From JBBQDZ01 sp038237515 (GTDB lineage Bacteria; Actinomycetota; Thermoleophilia; Gaiellales; Gaiellaceae), in assembly GCA_038237515.1 (NCBI GenBank), contig JBBRYP010000043.1:1-38755 (forward strand): DNA of 38,755 bases, in the 5' to 3' direction. Below, piece after piece: positions 24,603-31,839 of this stretch. Each line of letters begins with the position of its first letter. Within the stretch, counting starts at the first letter, position 1. The notes below the pieces were generated by a model. That model saw only the letters and a program-made list of their open reading frames with translations, made no database searches and was not told the DNA's origin. The position numbers were made by a program, and so were the translations under genes.

Positions 24603-24832
24603 GCCTGCTCGGCGAGATACGCGTCGTGGCGCTCAGCCAGGTCGTGGACGCCTGACGCGCCTGCGCCCGCTGCCCGGAGCGCGCGCTCGACGGCAGCATC
24701 GCCGCTCTCTCTCGCCAGCAGGATCGCCACCGCCTCGCGGACGAGCGCCGCCTTCGACACGCCGCGGCGACTGGCAGCCTGTTCTAGCGCTGCCGCCTGC
24801 TCTTCATGAAGTTGGATGATCGTTCGCACCAT
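24599..24832 (-). CDS. vapB: VapB-type ribbon-helix-helix antitoxin
   Basis: 77 residues starting MVRTIIQLHEEQAAALEQAASRRGVSKAALVREAVAILL. This is the ribbon-helix-helix (CopG/MetJ-like) N-terminus: a short strand, then two helices. The acidic, Ala-rich C-terminus should bind and block the VapC toxin. An in-frame GTG lies eight codons upstream, but the ATG gives the normal domain start. Such antitoxins usually repress their own operon by binding the promoter, which would lie in the 150 bp upstream. Confidence 0.85.
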   Translation of the reverse strand: MVRTIIQLHEEQAAALEQAASRRGVSKAALVREAVAILLARESGDAAVERALRAAGAGASGVHDLAERHDAYLAEQA

Positions 24833-24980
24833 CCGATGCCTCGATGATATCACCACGACTAAACTGATGACAACCTCGGGGACGCAGTCGAGCGGCCAGC
24901 GGGTCTGAAGGCCACTGCCGCGACGCGAAGCGGCGAGCCGTCGCGGCCTGTCGCTTCGGAACCTGATACGCCAACGGCCC

Positions 24981-25208
24981 TAGTGGAACAACGTTCGAAC
25001 CCCGGCGAGTGGTGGAGGCTCGCGAGGCTGCTCGAGTCGTAGCGCCGCACCCCTCCCGGCAAAACCGAACAGCGAGGCGCAAACGCTGGTGTAGGAGCAG
25101 CGCCTCGTCGCCGGAGCCGGGGTTCCCCCGGCGGGAGGCACGCACCGGCCGGACCGAGGCACGGCGCGAAGAAGGGGATCCACGGGGGAAACATGGTTTC
25201 CCCGTGGT
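24981..25208 (+). repeat. Dispersed repeat, copy 2 (A and B modules)
   Basis: Module A begins GTGGAACAACGTTCGAAC at 24983 and module B spans 25110-25206. It has the same order and orientation as copy 1, with an internal region about 30 bp longer. Its right end is the hairpin at 25180-25207, four bases from the tRNA-Ser 3' end. Confidence 0.75.
25180..25207 (-). terminator. Hairpin just downstream of tRNA-Ser
   Basis: CCACGGGGGAAAC and GTTTCCCCGTGG pair around ATG with one bulged G. Read on the tRNA strand it follows the mature 3' end directly, so it may terminate the tRNA transcript. The same hairpin forms the end of the other repeat copy at about 24114-24142. Confidence 0.55.
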
Positions 25209-25211
25209 AAA

Positions 25212-25300
25212 CGGCGGGGGTGGGATTCGAACCCACGGGCCGCCTTGCGACGGCCAACGGTTTTCAAGACCGTCCCGTTCGACCGCTCCGGCACCCCGCC
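25212..25300 (-). tRNA. tRNA-Ser(UGA)
   Basis: An 89-nt type II tRNA. The acceptor stem pairs GGCGGGG with CCCCGCC, and the discriminator base is G. The anticodon stem ACGGT/ACCGT holds loop CTTGAAA with anticodon TGA, reading UCA serine codons. The long variable arm and the T arm (GTGGG-TTCGAAT-CCCAC) are clear. No CCA is encoded. It lies at the edge of the vapBC/repeat block, and tRNA genes are common integration sites. Confidence 0.95.
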
Positions 25301-25551
25301 CGCCCGCAGCCTAACGCGCACGCAAACGACGCTTCAGCCCCGGCGCCGGCATCCACGAGGATTCTGCCCCGCCCTCGAACCGACATCAAACGGGCCGCAT
25401 CGAGAACGTCAGGACGAGCTTCGTCAGCTGCTCGTTCGCCGACGCCCGCCGCCGCAGCGCGGCGGAAGTCGGACGCGTGCCGGGCCAGAGCGCGCAATGA
25501 CCGTCCGTGCGGAGCCCGACAGTATCGGCCTCGTGAAGGCAAGATGCCCCG

Positions 25552-26358
25552 GTGAGCGATGCCGTCAGAGAGTGGCAGATCCGCTATCTGGCGCACAACC
25601 GGATTCCACGGCCGGCGATGATTGTGCTACCGGCGCGGTACGGGCCGGGCAAGCCGACGCCGCCGCTTCCGCTGGTGATCGCGATCCACGGACGCAACAC
25701 GGGCGAGAAGCTGACCGCGCGCCTCTGGGATCAGCTGCCGGGGAGAGGCGGCTTCGCGGTGATCGCTCCGGCCGGCATGGGCCGGCGCGTGCCCTACTGC
25801 TCCTGGGGCTATCGCGGTCAGATCGACGACCTGGCACGGATGCCCTCGATCGCAGACAACGCGCTTCCCTGGCTTCACGTCGACCGCGGCCGCGTCTACG
25901 CCGTCGGCGGCAGCATGGGCGGCCACGAGGCGCTGCTGCTGCTCGGCCAGCACCCGAAGCTGCTCGCCGGAGCGGTGTCCATCGACGGCGTCACGAACTT
26001 CTACAGCCGCTACTACGACTTCGCGTTGAGCGGGCGCACGCGCGGGCTGCAGGTCCTCGCCCGCTTCGAGGTGGGGGGAACGCCGAGGACGAACCCGGAG
26101 GGCTACGTCCTGCGCAGCCCGACCCACTGGATCCGGCAGATCGCCGACTCGGAGGTGCCGCTGCAGATCTGGTGGAGCCTCGCCGACCTGATCGTCGAGG
26201 ATCAGATTCACCAGTCCGCCCACTTCTTCAACGAGTTGAAGAAGCTGCGGAAACGCGGCCGGCTCGAAGCGAGAACCGGGTTCTGGGCGCACACGAGCCA
26301 GATGCGCGAACGGAAGCTCCCGGAGGCAGCCGCCTGGCTCGGCCTGCTTCCCGTGTGA
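25552..26358 (+). CDS. Alpha/beta hydrolase (esterase D/feruloyl esterase-like)
   Basis: 268 residues from the GTG at 25552. The oxyanion-hole HG is in LVIAIHGRNTGE. The nucleophile elbow GGSMGGHEAL has Ser121, the Asp is probably in SLADLIVEDQ, and the His is in FWAHTSQM near the end. This is the esterase/S9-like alpha/beta hydrolase fold. No signal peptide is evident, so it is probably cytosolic. The substrate is unknown. It is followed closely by the TolB-like gene. Confidence 0.83.
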   Translation: MSDAVREWQIRYLAHNRIPRPAMIVLPARYGPGKPTPPLPLVIAIHGRNTGEKLTARLWDQLPGRGGFAVIAPAGMGRRVPYCSWGYRGQIDDLARMPSIADNALPWLHVDRGRVYAVGGSMGGHEALLLLGQHPKLLAGAVSIDGVTNFYSRYYDFALSGRTRGLQVLARFEVGGTPRTNPEGYVLRSPTHWIRQIADSEVPLQIWWSLADLIVEDQIHQSAHFFNELKKLRKRGRLEARTGFWAHTSQMRERKLPEAAAWLGLLPV

Positions 26359-26361
26359 GCG

Positions 26362-27384
26362 GTGGGCAGTGAGCCCGCTGTGTTCCTAGCGATGTCGCCG
26401 AGGGCGGCGCTCGCACTCGGGCTCGCGGCGGCGGCGTGTGCGAGCGGGGCAGGCGTCCTCGCGGCTCCGAAGAGGCCGGCGCAGCTCGCCTTCGTCCGTT
26501 CGGTCGACTCGCGGCTCTACGTGATCGATCCGTCGGGTCAAGGGGTGCGGCGCATCACGCGTGAGCGCGCCATAGACCCTGCCTGGTCGCCTGACGGTTC
26601 CCGGATCGCCTACAGCACCGATGCGACGAGCGACGACGTCTCCGTCCTCGCGGTCTCCACGCTGGGCGGGCCGGTGCGGCGGATTGCGAGCGAGGATGGA
26701 CCGCTCTACAAGCCGGCCTGGGCGCCGAACACCCGGCTGCTGGCATTCGTGCTCATCGAGAACGGGGACACGAGGAACCCGATGGCGTTCGTCGGCGTGG
26801 TCGGCGCCGGCGGACACGGCCTACGGCTTCTCGGCCGGAACTTCGGGGACAGCCGGCCGAGCTGGGCGCCGGATTCAACGAGGCTCGCGATCGCCGGCCC
26901 GGACGGCGTCCGTGTCGCCTCTGCGCGCGGCGGCCCCTCGAGGCTCGTCGCCCGCGGCTTCGTCTCGAATCCTGCCTGGTCTCCACGGGGGACGAAGATC
27001 GCCTTCGCCTCCTCCCGCGGGATCGAGGTCGTGAACCCCGACGGCGCCGCGCGGAAGGTGATCGCCGGCTTGACGAACGGGGCGCACCTCGCCTGGTCGC
27101 CCCGTGGGCGAACGATCGTGTTCGATCAACTGGAGAGCGGCGCGACGCGCTCGGCCGTCTACGAGATCAATCCCGACGGCAGCGGGCTGCGGCGGATGAC
27201 CAAGCCGGGGGTGGTCGCCGCTCTGCCGGCCTGGTCTCCGGACGGAAGCCGCATCGCCTTCGTCGCGTTCGAGTCCGAAGAAGGGGGCTCGATCTACACC
27301 ATGCGTGCCAGCGGGGCCGAAACGAGGAGGATCACTCCCCGCACCGATATGGACACGGAACCGGTCTGGCGGCCGCGCGGGTGA
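26362..27384 (+). CDS. TolB-like beta-propeller protein (WD40/PD40 repeats)
   Basis: About 340 residues with seven repeats of the P-A-W-S-P-D-G-S-R-I-A-F type (for example DPAWSPDGSRIAYS, RPSWAPDSTRLAIA, LPAWSPDGSRIAFV, EPVWRPRG), making a beta-propeller. A hydrophobic signal sequence begins at the internal Met at 26392 (MSPRAALALGLAAAACASG), which may be the real start; GTG at 26362 is the longest option. It is probably exported and involved in protein interaction; the partner is unknown. Its stop overlaps the next frame (GTGA). Confidence 0.8.
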   Translation: MGSEPAVFLAMSPRAALALGLAAAACASGAGVLAAPKRPAQLAFVRSVDSRLYVIDPSGQGVRRITRERAIDPAWSPDGSRIAYSTDATSDDVSVLAVSTLGGPVRRIASEDGPLYKPAWAPNTRLLAFVLIENGDTRNPMAFVGVVGAGGHGLRLLGRNFGDSRPSWAPDSTRLAIAGPDGVRVASARGGPSRLVARGFVSNPAWSPRGTKIAFASSRGIEVVNPDGAARKVIAGLTNGAHLAWSPRGRTIVFDQLESGATRSAVYEINPDGSGLRRMTKPGVVAALPAWSPDGSRIAFVAFESEEGGSIYTMRASGAETRRITPRTDMDTEPVWRPRG

Positions 27385-27905
27385 CACCGGCGAGGCATCA
27401 CTCAGCGCCGTCCACGCAGACGTGCCCGCAATCGCATCTCCGTGTTCGTCTCGCTGCGACGACCATCCGGGTTAATCGAATCCCTGGGCGGGCAGCACGA
27501 GATGGGAAAGCGAAGCCTCTGCCACCCACGAAGGCCAACGGGAAGCTCTGCTACGTCGAGATCCCGGCGATCGACGTTCCGCGGTCCGCCGGCTTCTACG
27601 AAGCCGTCTTCGGCTGGCGGATCAGACGTCGCGGCGACGGCCGGACCGCCTTCGACGACACCGTCGGCGAGGTCAGCGGGGCCTGGGTGACGGGGCGGCC
27701 GCCGTCATGGGAGCCGGGCCTGCTGCTCTACATCATGGTGGACAGCGCCGCCGCGGCCGTCGAGGCCGTGATCGCTCACGGAGGCGAGATCGTGCAGCCG
27801 ATCGGTCTCGACGCGCCCGAGGTGACCGCGCGCTTCCGCGATCCCGCGGGAAATGTGGTCGGCCTCCATCAGGAACCGAGCGAGGACTCGCCGCCGCTCG
27901 CGTAG
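27381..27905 (+). CDS. VOC (glyoxalase/bleomycin-resistance-fold) protein, start uncertain
   Basis: The recognisable domain begins at KANGKLCYVEIPAIDVPRSAGFYEAVFGW and continues to VTARFRDPAGNVVGLHQEP, a single VOC beta-alpha-beta-beta-beta pair of about 120 residues. Many such proteins bind a metal or small molecule; the function is open. The only standard start in frame is GTG at 27381, giving 174 residues with a roughly 50-residue N-terminus that has no family look. ACG at about 27529, just before KANGK, sits where homologues would begin. It overlaps the convergent SDR gene by 37 bp. Confidence 0.72.
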   Translation: MTPARHHSAPSTQTCPQSHLRVRLAATTIRVNRIPGRAARDGKAKPLPPTKANGKLCYVEIPAIDVPRSAGFYEAVFGWRIRRRGDGRTAFDDTVGEVSGAWVTGRPPSWEPGLLLYIMVDSAAAAVEAVIAHGGEIVQPIGLDAPEVTARFRDPAGNVVGLHQEPSEDSPPLA

Positions 27906-28717
27906 CGTGACGCCAGAGGACTCGCGGCGGCCGCTGTGAAGACCGCCCGCTGACTCTCGGCGAGGTTGTCGAGCAGAGTAGTGTCCTCGAGTCCCGGCGC
28001 ACAGACCGTCTCGCCCAGTCGCAGCCCCGTCAGAGAGGCCGAGACGACCTCCTCCGGCTGCATCGGCGGAGAGCGCAACTGCATTCTCTCGACGCCCGCC
28101 ACATTATGGAACTCCGTGTAGACGAGCCCGGGGCAGAGCACCTGGGCGCGGACGCCCGTACCGGCGAGCTCGTGCTGGAGAAGCTCGGTGAAGGCGACGA
28201 TGTAAGCCTTCGCGGCGGCGTAGGTGACGCGGGCTGGGAGCGGTCGCGGCGGGAGCGAGGAGGTGAAGGCGAGCAGAGAGGCGACGTTGACGATCGCCCC
28301 GGCGCCGCGCTCGATCATTCCAGGAAGGGCCGCGCGCGTCAGCCGCGTGACCGCGAGGACGTGAAGGTCGACGAGAGCCTCGGCCGCCGCGGGGTCGAGG
28401 TCGACGAAGGGCCGATAGGCGCCGAAGCCCGCGTTGTTGACCAGCAGGGCGAGATCGGTCACGCGACGGATGCAGGCCTCGACGGCTGCCAGGCCGTCGG
28501 GGGCGGCGAGGTCGGCGGCGACCACCTCGACCTCGACGCCGTGCTGCTCGCGCAGCTCGCGCGCCAGCGCCTCCAGGCGCTCACGCCGTCGGGCCACGAC
28601 GATCACGTCGAAGCCGTCGCGCGCGAGCTGCCGCGCGAACGCCGCACCGATGCCGGAGGAGGCGCCGGTGACGAGCGCCCAACCCTTCTCTCCCTTGCCT
28701 TCGCTCAGCTCCGACAT
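27869..28717 (-). CDS. Short-chain dehydrogenase/reductase
   Basis: 282 residues. The cofactor motif TGASSGIG lies near the N-terminus, and the Arg-rich VVARRRERLE after the second strand indicates NADP preference. NNAGFGAY, the catalytic Ser in IVNVASLLAF, and YAAAK complete the classical SDR set. It oxidises or reduces an unknown alcohol or carbonyl in the cytosol. The C-terminus overlaps the VOC gene on the other strand by 37 bp. Confidence 0.92.
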   Translation of the reverse strand: MSELSEGKGEKGWALVTGASSGIGAAFARQLARDGFDVIVVARRRERLEALARELREQHGVEVEVVAADLAAPDGLAAVEACIRRVTDLALLVNNAGFGAYRPFVDLDPAAAEALVDLHVLAVTRLTRAALPGMIERGAGAIVNVASLLAFTSSLPPRPLPARVTYAAAKAYIVAFTELLQHELAGTGVRAQVLCPGLVYTEFHNVAGVERMQLRSPPMQPEEVVSASLTGLRLGETVCAPGLEDTTLLDNLAESQRAVFTAAAASPLASRYASGGESSLGS

Positions 28718-28738
28718 CGCGTCCGCCTCCTGGAGCCG

Positions 28739-29260
28739 TTAGCGGAGGAGGGCCTGGATCTGCAGCCTGAGCGTCCTGTAGGTCTTCGCGTCGCGGATGA
28801 CGTCGAACGTGTAGGTCCCGGACGCTGTCTTGCCCTTGTAGTCGAACGTGCCCTGGAGGAAGCGCAGGGTTCCGGTCGTCCGGGCGACGCCTCGCGCCGT
28901 CGTCACCTTGCCGATCGGCCGAAAGGCGCCTGAAAGCCGGAAGTAGGCGAAGCCGTGTCCGAGGTTGATCCCGAGGTTGCCGAGCTCGCTCGTCGCCTTG
29001 CCGCGCGTGCGCCATCGCCACGCATAGCTCGCACCGCCTCCCGCCGGGGCGCCGCGGAACCGGCCGACGTCGGAGCAGGAGATGTACGTCTCTTTCGTAG
29101 CCTTCACCACGGTCGACTTGCAGGCATTCCCCTTGAGCGCCCGCAACGTGACGGTTCCCCGGACGACGATTCCAGCCGACGTGGAGGCGAGTGAGCCCGA
29201 GCCGGTAACCGCGAGGAACGCGGTGCCGACGAGGAGGAGGAAGCCGATGCGGCGATTCAC
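28739..29260 (-). CDS. Secreted protein of unknown function
   Basis: 173 residues from the GTG at 29260. The N-terminal signal peptide is RRIGFLLLVGTAFLAVTGSGSLAS. The mature part is rich in beta-prone, Thr/Gly/Arg segments (GIVVRGTVTLRALKG, YAWRWRTRGKAT, GTLRFLQGTFDYKGKTASGTYTFDVIRD) and has two Cys (KGNACKS and YISCSD), possibly a disulfide. I recognise no family. It lies between the SDR and the subtilase, 47 bp after the latter on the same strand. Confidence 0.68.
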   Translation of the reverse strand: MNRRIGFLLLVGTAFLAVTGSGSLASTSAGIVVRGTVTLRALKGNACKSTVVKATKETYISCSDVGRFRGAPAGGGASYAWRWRTRGKATSELGNLGINLGHGFAYFRLSGAFRPIGKVTTARGVARTTGTLRFLQGTFDYKGKTASGTYTFDVIRDAKTYRTLRLQIQALLR

Positions 29261-29307
29261 CCGCGCATTATCGCCGTCCGCGAAGACGGTCGAGGCGCAT
29301 TGGGGGC

Positions 29308-30870
29308 CTAGCTCCAGCTGTAGGAGGTCCAGCTGCTGGTGTTCCAGCTGCTGGAGTTCCAGCTGGAGGACTTCCAGCTGCTGGAGTTCCACGAGGAGCT
29401 GTTCCAGCTGCTGGAGTTCCAGCTGCTGGAGTTCCAGGATGAGCTGTTCCAGCTGCTCGAGTTCCAGGAGGAGCTGTTCCAGCTGGAGGAGACGGTGCCG
29501 ACAGCGCCGGCGGTGACGCAGGTGGTTCCGGCGGGCGGGCAGACGAGCGCGGGCACGCCCTGGTTTGCCAGGCCGATTGCGCCGCCGTAGGCGAGCGCGC
29601 CCGACAGGGAGAGGGCTCCCGCGGACGATCCCGCGACGGGCTGGGAGGCCTGGGTCAGCAGCCACTTCAGCTGGTCGGGGCTCCAGTCGGGGTGGGCCTC
29701 GAGGAGGTCGGCGGCGGCGCCGGCGGCCTGCGGCGCGGAGAAGGAAGTGCCGCTGATCGAGTAGTAGTTGTCGGCAATCTTGTTCTGCCCCGGCGCGCTC
29801 TTCGCGAGCAGCAGACCCTTGCTCATACCAGAGACGATGTGCCGGCCGGGGGCGAGCAGGTCGGGCTTCGCGAAGCCGTCGTGGGTGACACCGAAAGCGG
29901 AGAAGGAAGCGGCCTTGTCGTCTTGCGTCGAGAGCGTGTCCGCAGAGTCGCTCGCGCCGACCGTCAACACCAGCGGATCGTTGGCGGGGGCGAAGTCGAC
30001 GGCGCCTGCGCCACCGTTCCCGGCCGCGACGACGACCAGGATGCCGGCTGCCCAGAGCCGCTCGACCGCGAGGTCGAGGAGGCTCTGCTGGTAGGACCCC
30101 GCCACTGTCTCCTGGAGCGAGAGGTTGACCACACGGATGTTGTTGGCGTGCGCGTTCTCGAAGACCCACTGGAGCGCCGTGATCACGTCGCTGGAGTGGA
30201 CGCCGTCCGGGCGGTTGACGTTGATCGAGTAGACCTTGGCGTCGGGTGCGATCCCGACGTAGCGGGAGTCGCCGCTCTGCCCGGCGATCACGCCGGCGAC
30301 CAGTGAACCGTGGCCGTAACCGTCGTCTGGGTTGACGTCGTTGCCCGGCACCTTCACCTTCACGAGCTGCTTGCCGAGGTTGCCGACGTCCTTCACCCCC
30401 GAGTCGATCACCGCCACCCCCACGCCGCTGCCGTCGAGCTTCAGCGCCCAGGAGACAGGGGCGCCGTCGAGCTTCGGGTACAGCGTCGCGAGCTTGAACG
30501 GATCGAGCGAGCCCCCCTCGGGCTGCATCGGCACGTCCGCTGCGACGAAGGCGACGCCGTCATCGCCCGCGAGCTGATCGAGGTCCTTGGCCTTCACCGA
30601 CGCGGCCACCGCACCGACGAGATCCAGCGAAGCGCCCTTCTCCTTGCCCCCGTGCTGCGCGAGCGCAGCGGTTGCGTCGTCGCCGGCGACGATCACGGCC
30701 AGCTCGTCGTTCGGGTCGGCGTTCGCGGCCTCCGCGGCCAACCGCCCTTCCACTTTCTGATCCTTGTCCTTGCCACCCTTCGCCGCGGCGACGCTGGGAA
30801 GCGAGACAGCGACGACCAGGCAGAGGGAGAGCGCGAGCAGCGCGCAGAACACGAGTCGGAGATGCCGCAT
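29308..30870 (-). CDS. Secreted subtilisin-like (S8) protease with C-terminal SSSWN repeats
   Basis: 520 residues. Signal peptide about 1-30, a propeptide-like region to about 120, then the S8 catalytic domain with Asp156 (AVIDSGV), His187 (GYGHGSLVAG), Asn285 (AAGNGG) and Ser376 (SGTSFSAPQAAG). The last 60 residues are twelve tandem pentapeptides, mostly SSSWN, with variants SSSWK, TSSWT and SYSWS at the end. The catalytic domain should cut proteins outside the cell. The repeat tail may bind the cell wall or polysaccharide, or act as a stalk; that is inference. Confidence 0.92.
   Translation of the reverse strand: MRHLRLVFCALLALSLCLVVAVSLPSVAAAKGGKDKDQKVEGRLAAEAANADPNDELAVIVAGDDATAALAQHGGKEKGASLDLVGAVAASVKAKDLDQLAGDDGVAFVAADVPMQPEGGSLDPFKLATLYPKLDGAPVSWALKLDGSGVGVAVIDSGVKDVGNLGKQLVKVKVPGNDVNPDDGYGHGSLVAGVIAGQSGDSRYVGIAPDAKVYSINVNRPDGVHSSDVITALQWVFENAHANNIRVVNLSLQETVAGSYQQSLLDLAVERLWAAGILVVVAAGNGGAGAVDFAPANDPLVLTVGASDSADTLSTQDDKAASFSAFGVTHDGFAKPDLLAPGRHIVSGMSKGLLLAKSAPGQNKIADNYYSISGTSFSAPQAAGAAADLLEAHPDWSPDQLKWLLTQASQPVAGSSAGALSLSGALAYGGAIGLANQGVPALVCPPAGTTCVTAGAVGTVSSSWNSSSWNSSSWNSSSWNSSSWNSSSWNSSSWNSSSWKSSSWNSSSWNTSSWTSYSWS
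29311..29490 (-). repeat. Twelve 15-bp tandem repeats encoding SSSWN
   Basis: The repeat lies in frame at the 3' end of the protease gene and keeps an exact 15-bp period over 180 bp with few substitutions. Unit number could vary between strains by slippage without a frameshift, changing tail length. Confidence 0.9.
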
Positions 30871-31096
30871 GTCCTCCTTATGAGTCCAGCAGGTCGGTTC
30901 GCATCTCCCCTCGAAGGGTGACGCAGCGGAGAATCACCCGTTCGAGGGCGGGCAGCGTCTCTGCAGAGGCCTCACCTGCACTCGAGCCGGCGAGGGCGCT
31001 CTCGGGCGGAACGCTCGACGTCGCGAGGGGGTCGTGGCCGCACGGCCGGAGACGGGCTGATCGGACTGACGCCGCTCCACGTAGGCTCGCCTCGAG

Positions 31097-31687
31097 GTGA
31101 CGGTTCCGGAGCGACCACCGACGGCTGCCCCTCCCGGCCCGGAAGCGACGCTGCACGGGGAGCGGGTGAGCCTCCGGCCCGCCCGTGACGCGGACGCCGA
31201 CCGGCTGGCGGAGATCCTCGGCGAGCCCGAGGTGTTCCGCTGGTGGGGCGCCCACGACGCGAGGCGCGTGCGGGAGGAGCTGATCGAGGCGCCGGGCGTC
31301 GCCCTCTTCGCGATCGAGGCCGATGGCCGGCTGATCGGCCTGGTCATGTACAGCGAGGAGACGGAGCCCGACTACCGCCACGCGAGCATCGACATCGCCC
31401 TGACCACTGCCTCGCACGGGCAGGGCCTCGGCAGCGAGACGCTGCGGCTCCTCGCGCGGCACCTCTTCGAAGAGCGCGGGCACCGGCGCCTGACGATCGA
31501 CCCGGCCGTCGCCAACGAGCGAGCCGTGCGGGCCTACGAGCGAGTCGGGTTCCGTCCGGTCGGGGTGATGCGGGAGTACGAGCGCGGGCCCGACGGCACC
31601 TGGCGCGACGGGCTCCTGATGGATCTGCTCGCGAGCGAGTTCCGAAGTGCGGCGCCGTCCGCTTCGCGCGAGATGCTTGATCGGTAG
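31097..31687 (+). CDS. GNAT-family N-acetyltransferase
   Basis: 196 residues from the GTG at 31097. HGERVSLRPARDADADRLAEIL starts the GNAT fold. The acetyl-CoA-binding region is SHGQGLGSETLRLLARHLFEE (Q/R-x-x-G-x-G/A type), followed by HRRLTIDPAVANERAVRAYERVGFRPVG. It resembles the group that includes AAC(6') and RimJ-like enzymes, but the substrate is not readable. Its last codons lie inside the large palindrome. Confidence 0.87.
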   Translation: MTVPERPPTAAPPGPEATLHGERVSLRPARDADADRLAEILGEPEVFRWWGAHDARRVREELIEAPGVALFAIEADGRLIGLVMYSEETEPDYRHASIDIALTTASHGQGLGSETLRLLARHLFEERGHRRLTIDPAVANERAVRAYERVGFRPVGVMREYERGPDGTWRDGLLMDLLASEFRSAAPSASREMLDR

Positions 31688-31836
31688 TTCTCGCACTGTC
31701 GGGGATGGCCCAGACCAAGCAGGGCAGTGCGACCGCTCGCCGTTCGTAGCAGCGCTACGGACGGTGAGTGGGCGTGCTGATCCTGCGCCGCGTCTGGGCC
31801 ACCAGCCGGCTCGCGTGAATTATCGATCAAGCATCT
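31671..31836. repeat. 166-bp imperfect palindrome between convergent genes
   Basis: The outer arms match closely: AGATGCTTGATCGGTAGTTC on the left against the complement of GAATTATCGATCAAGCATCT on the right. GGCCCAGAC and GTCTGGGCC pair further in. The centre is a strong hairpin, CTCGCCGTTCGTAGC-AGC-GCTACGGACGGTGAG, with two G-U pairs. It spans the end of the GNAT gene and stops four bases before the end of the facing glycosidase-like gene. It may act as a bidirectional terminator or be a miniature element. Confidence 0.85.
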
Positions 31837-31839
31837 GCT

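Noticed and set aside
29311..29490. CRISPR array or non-coding tandem repeat
   Set aside because: The 15-bp units are contiguous with no spacers and are translated in frame as SSSWN at the end of the protease.
31097..31687. AAC(6') resistance acetyltransferase
   Set aside because: Only the general GNAT pattern is visible. Substrate-specific residues cannot be judged without an alignment.
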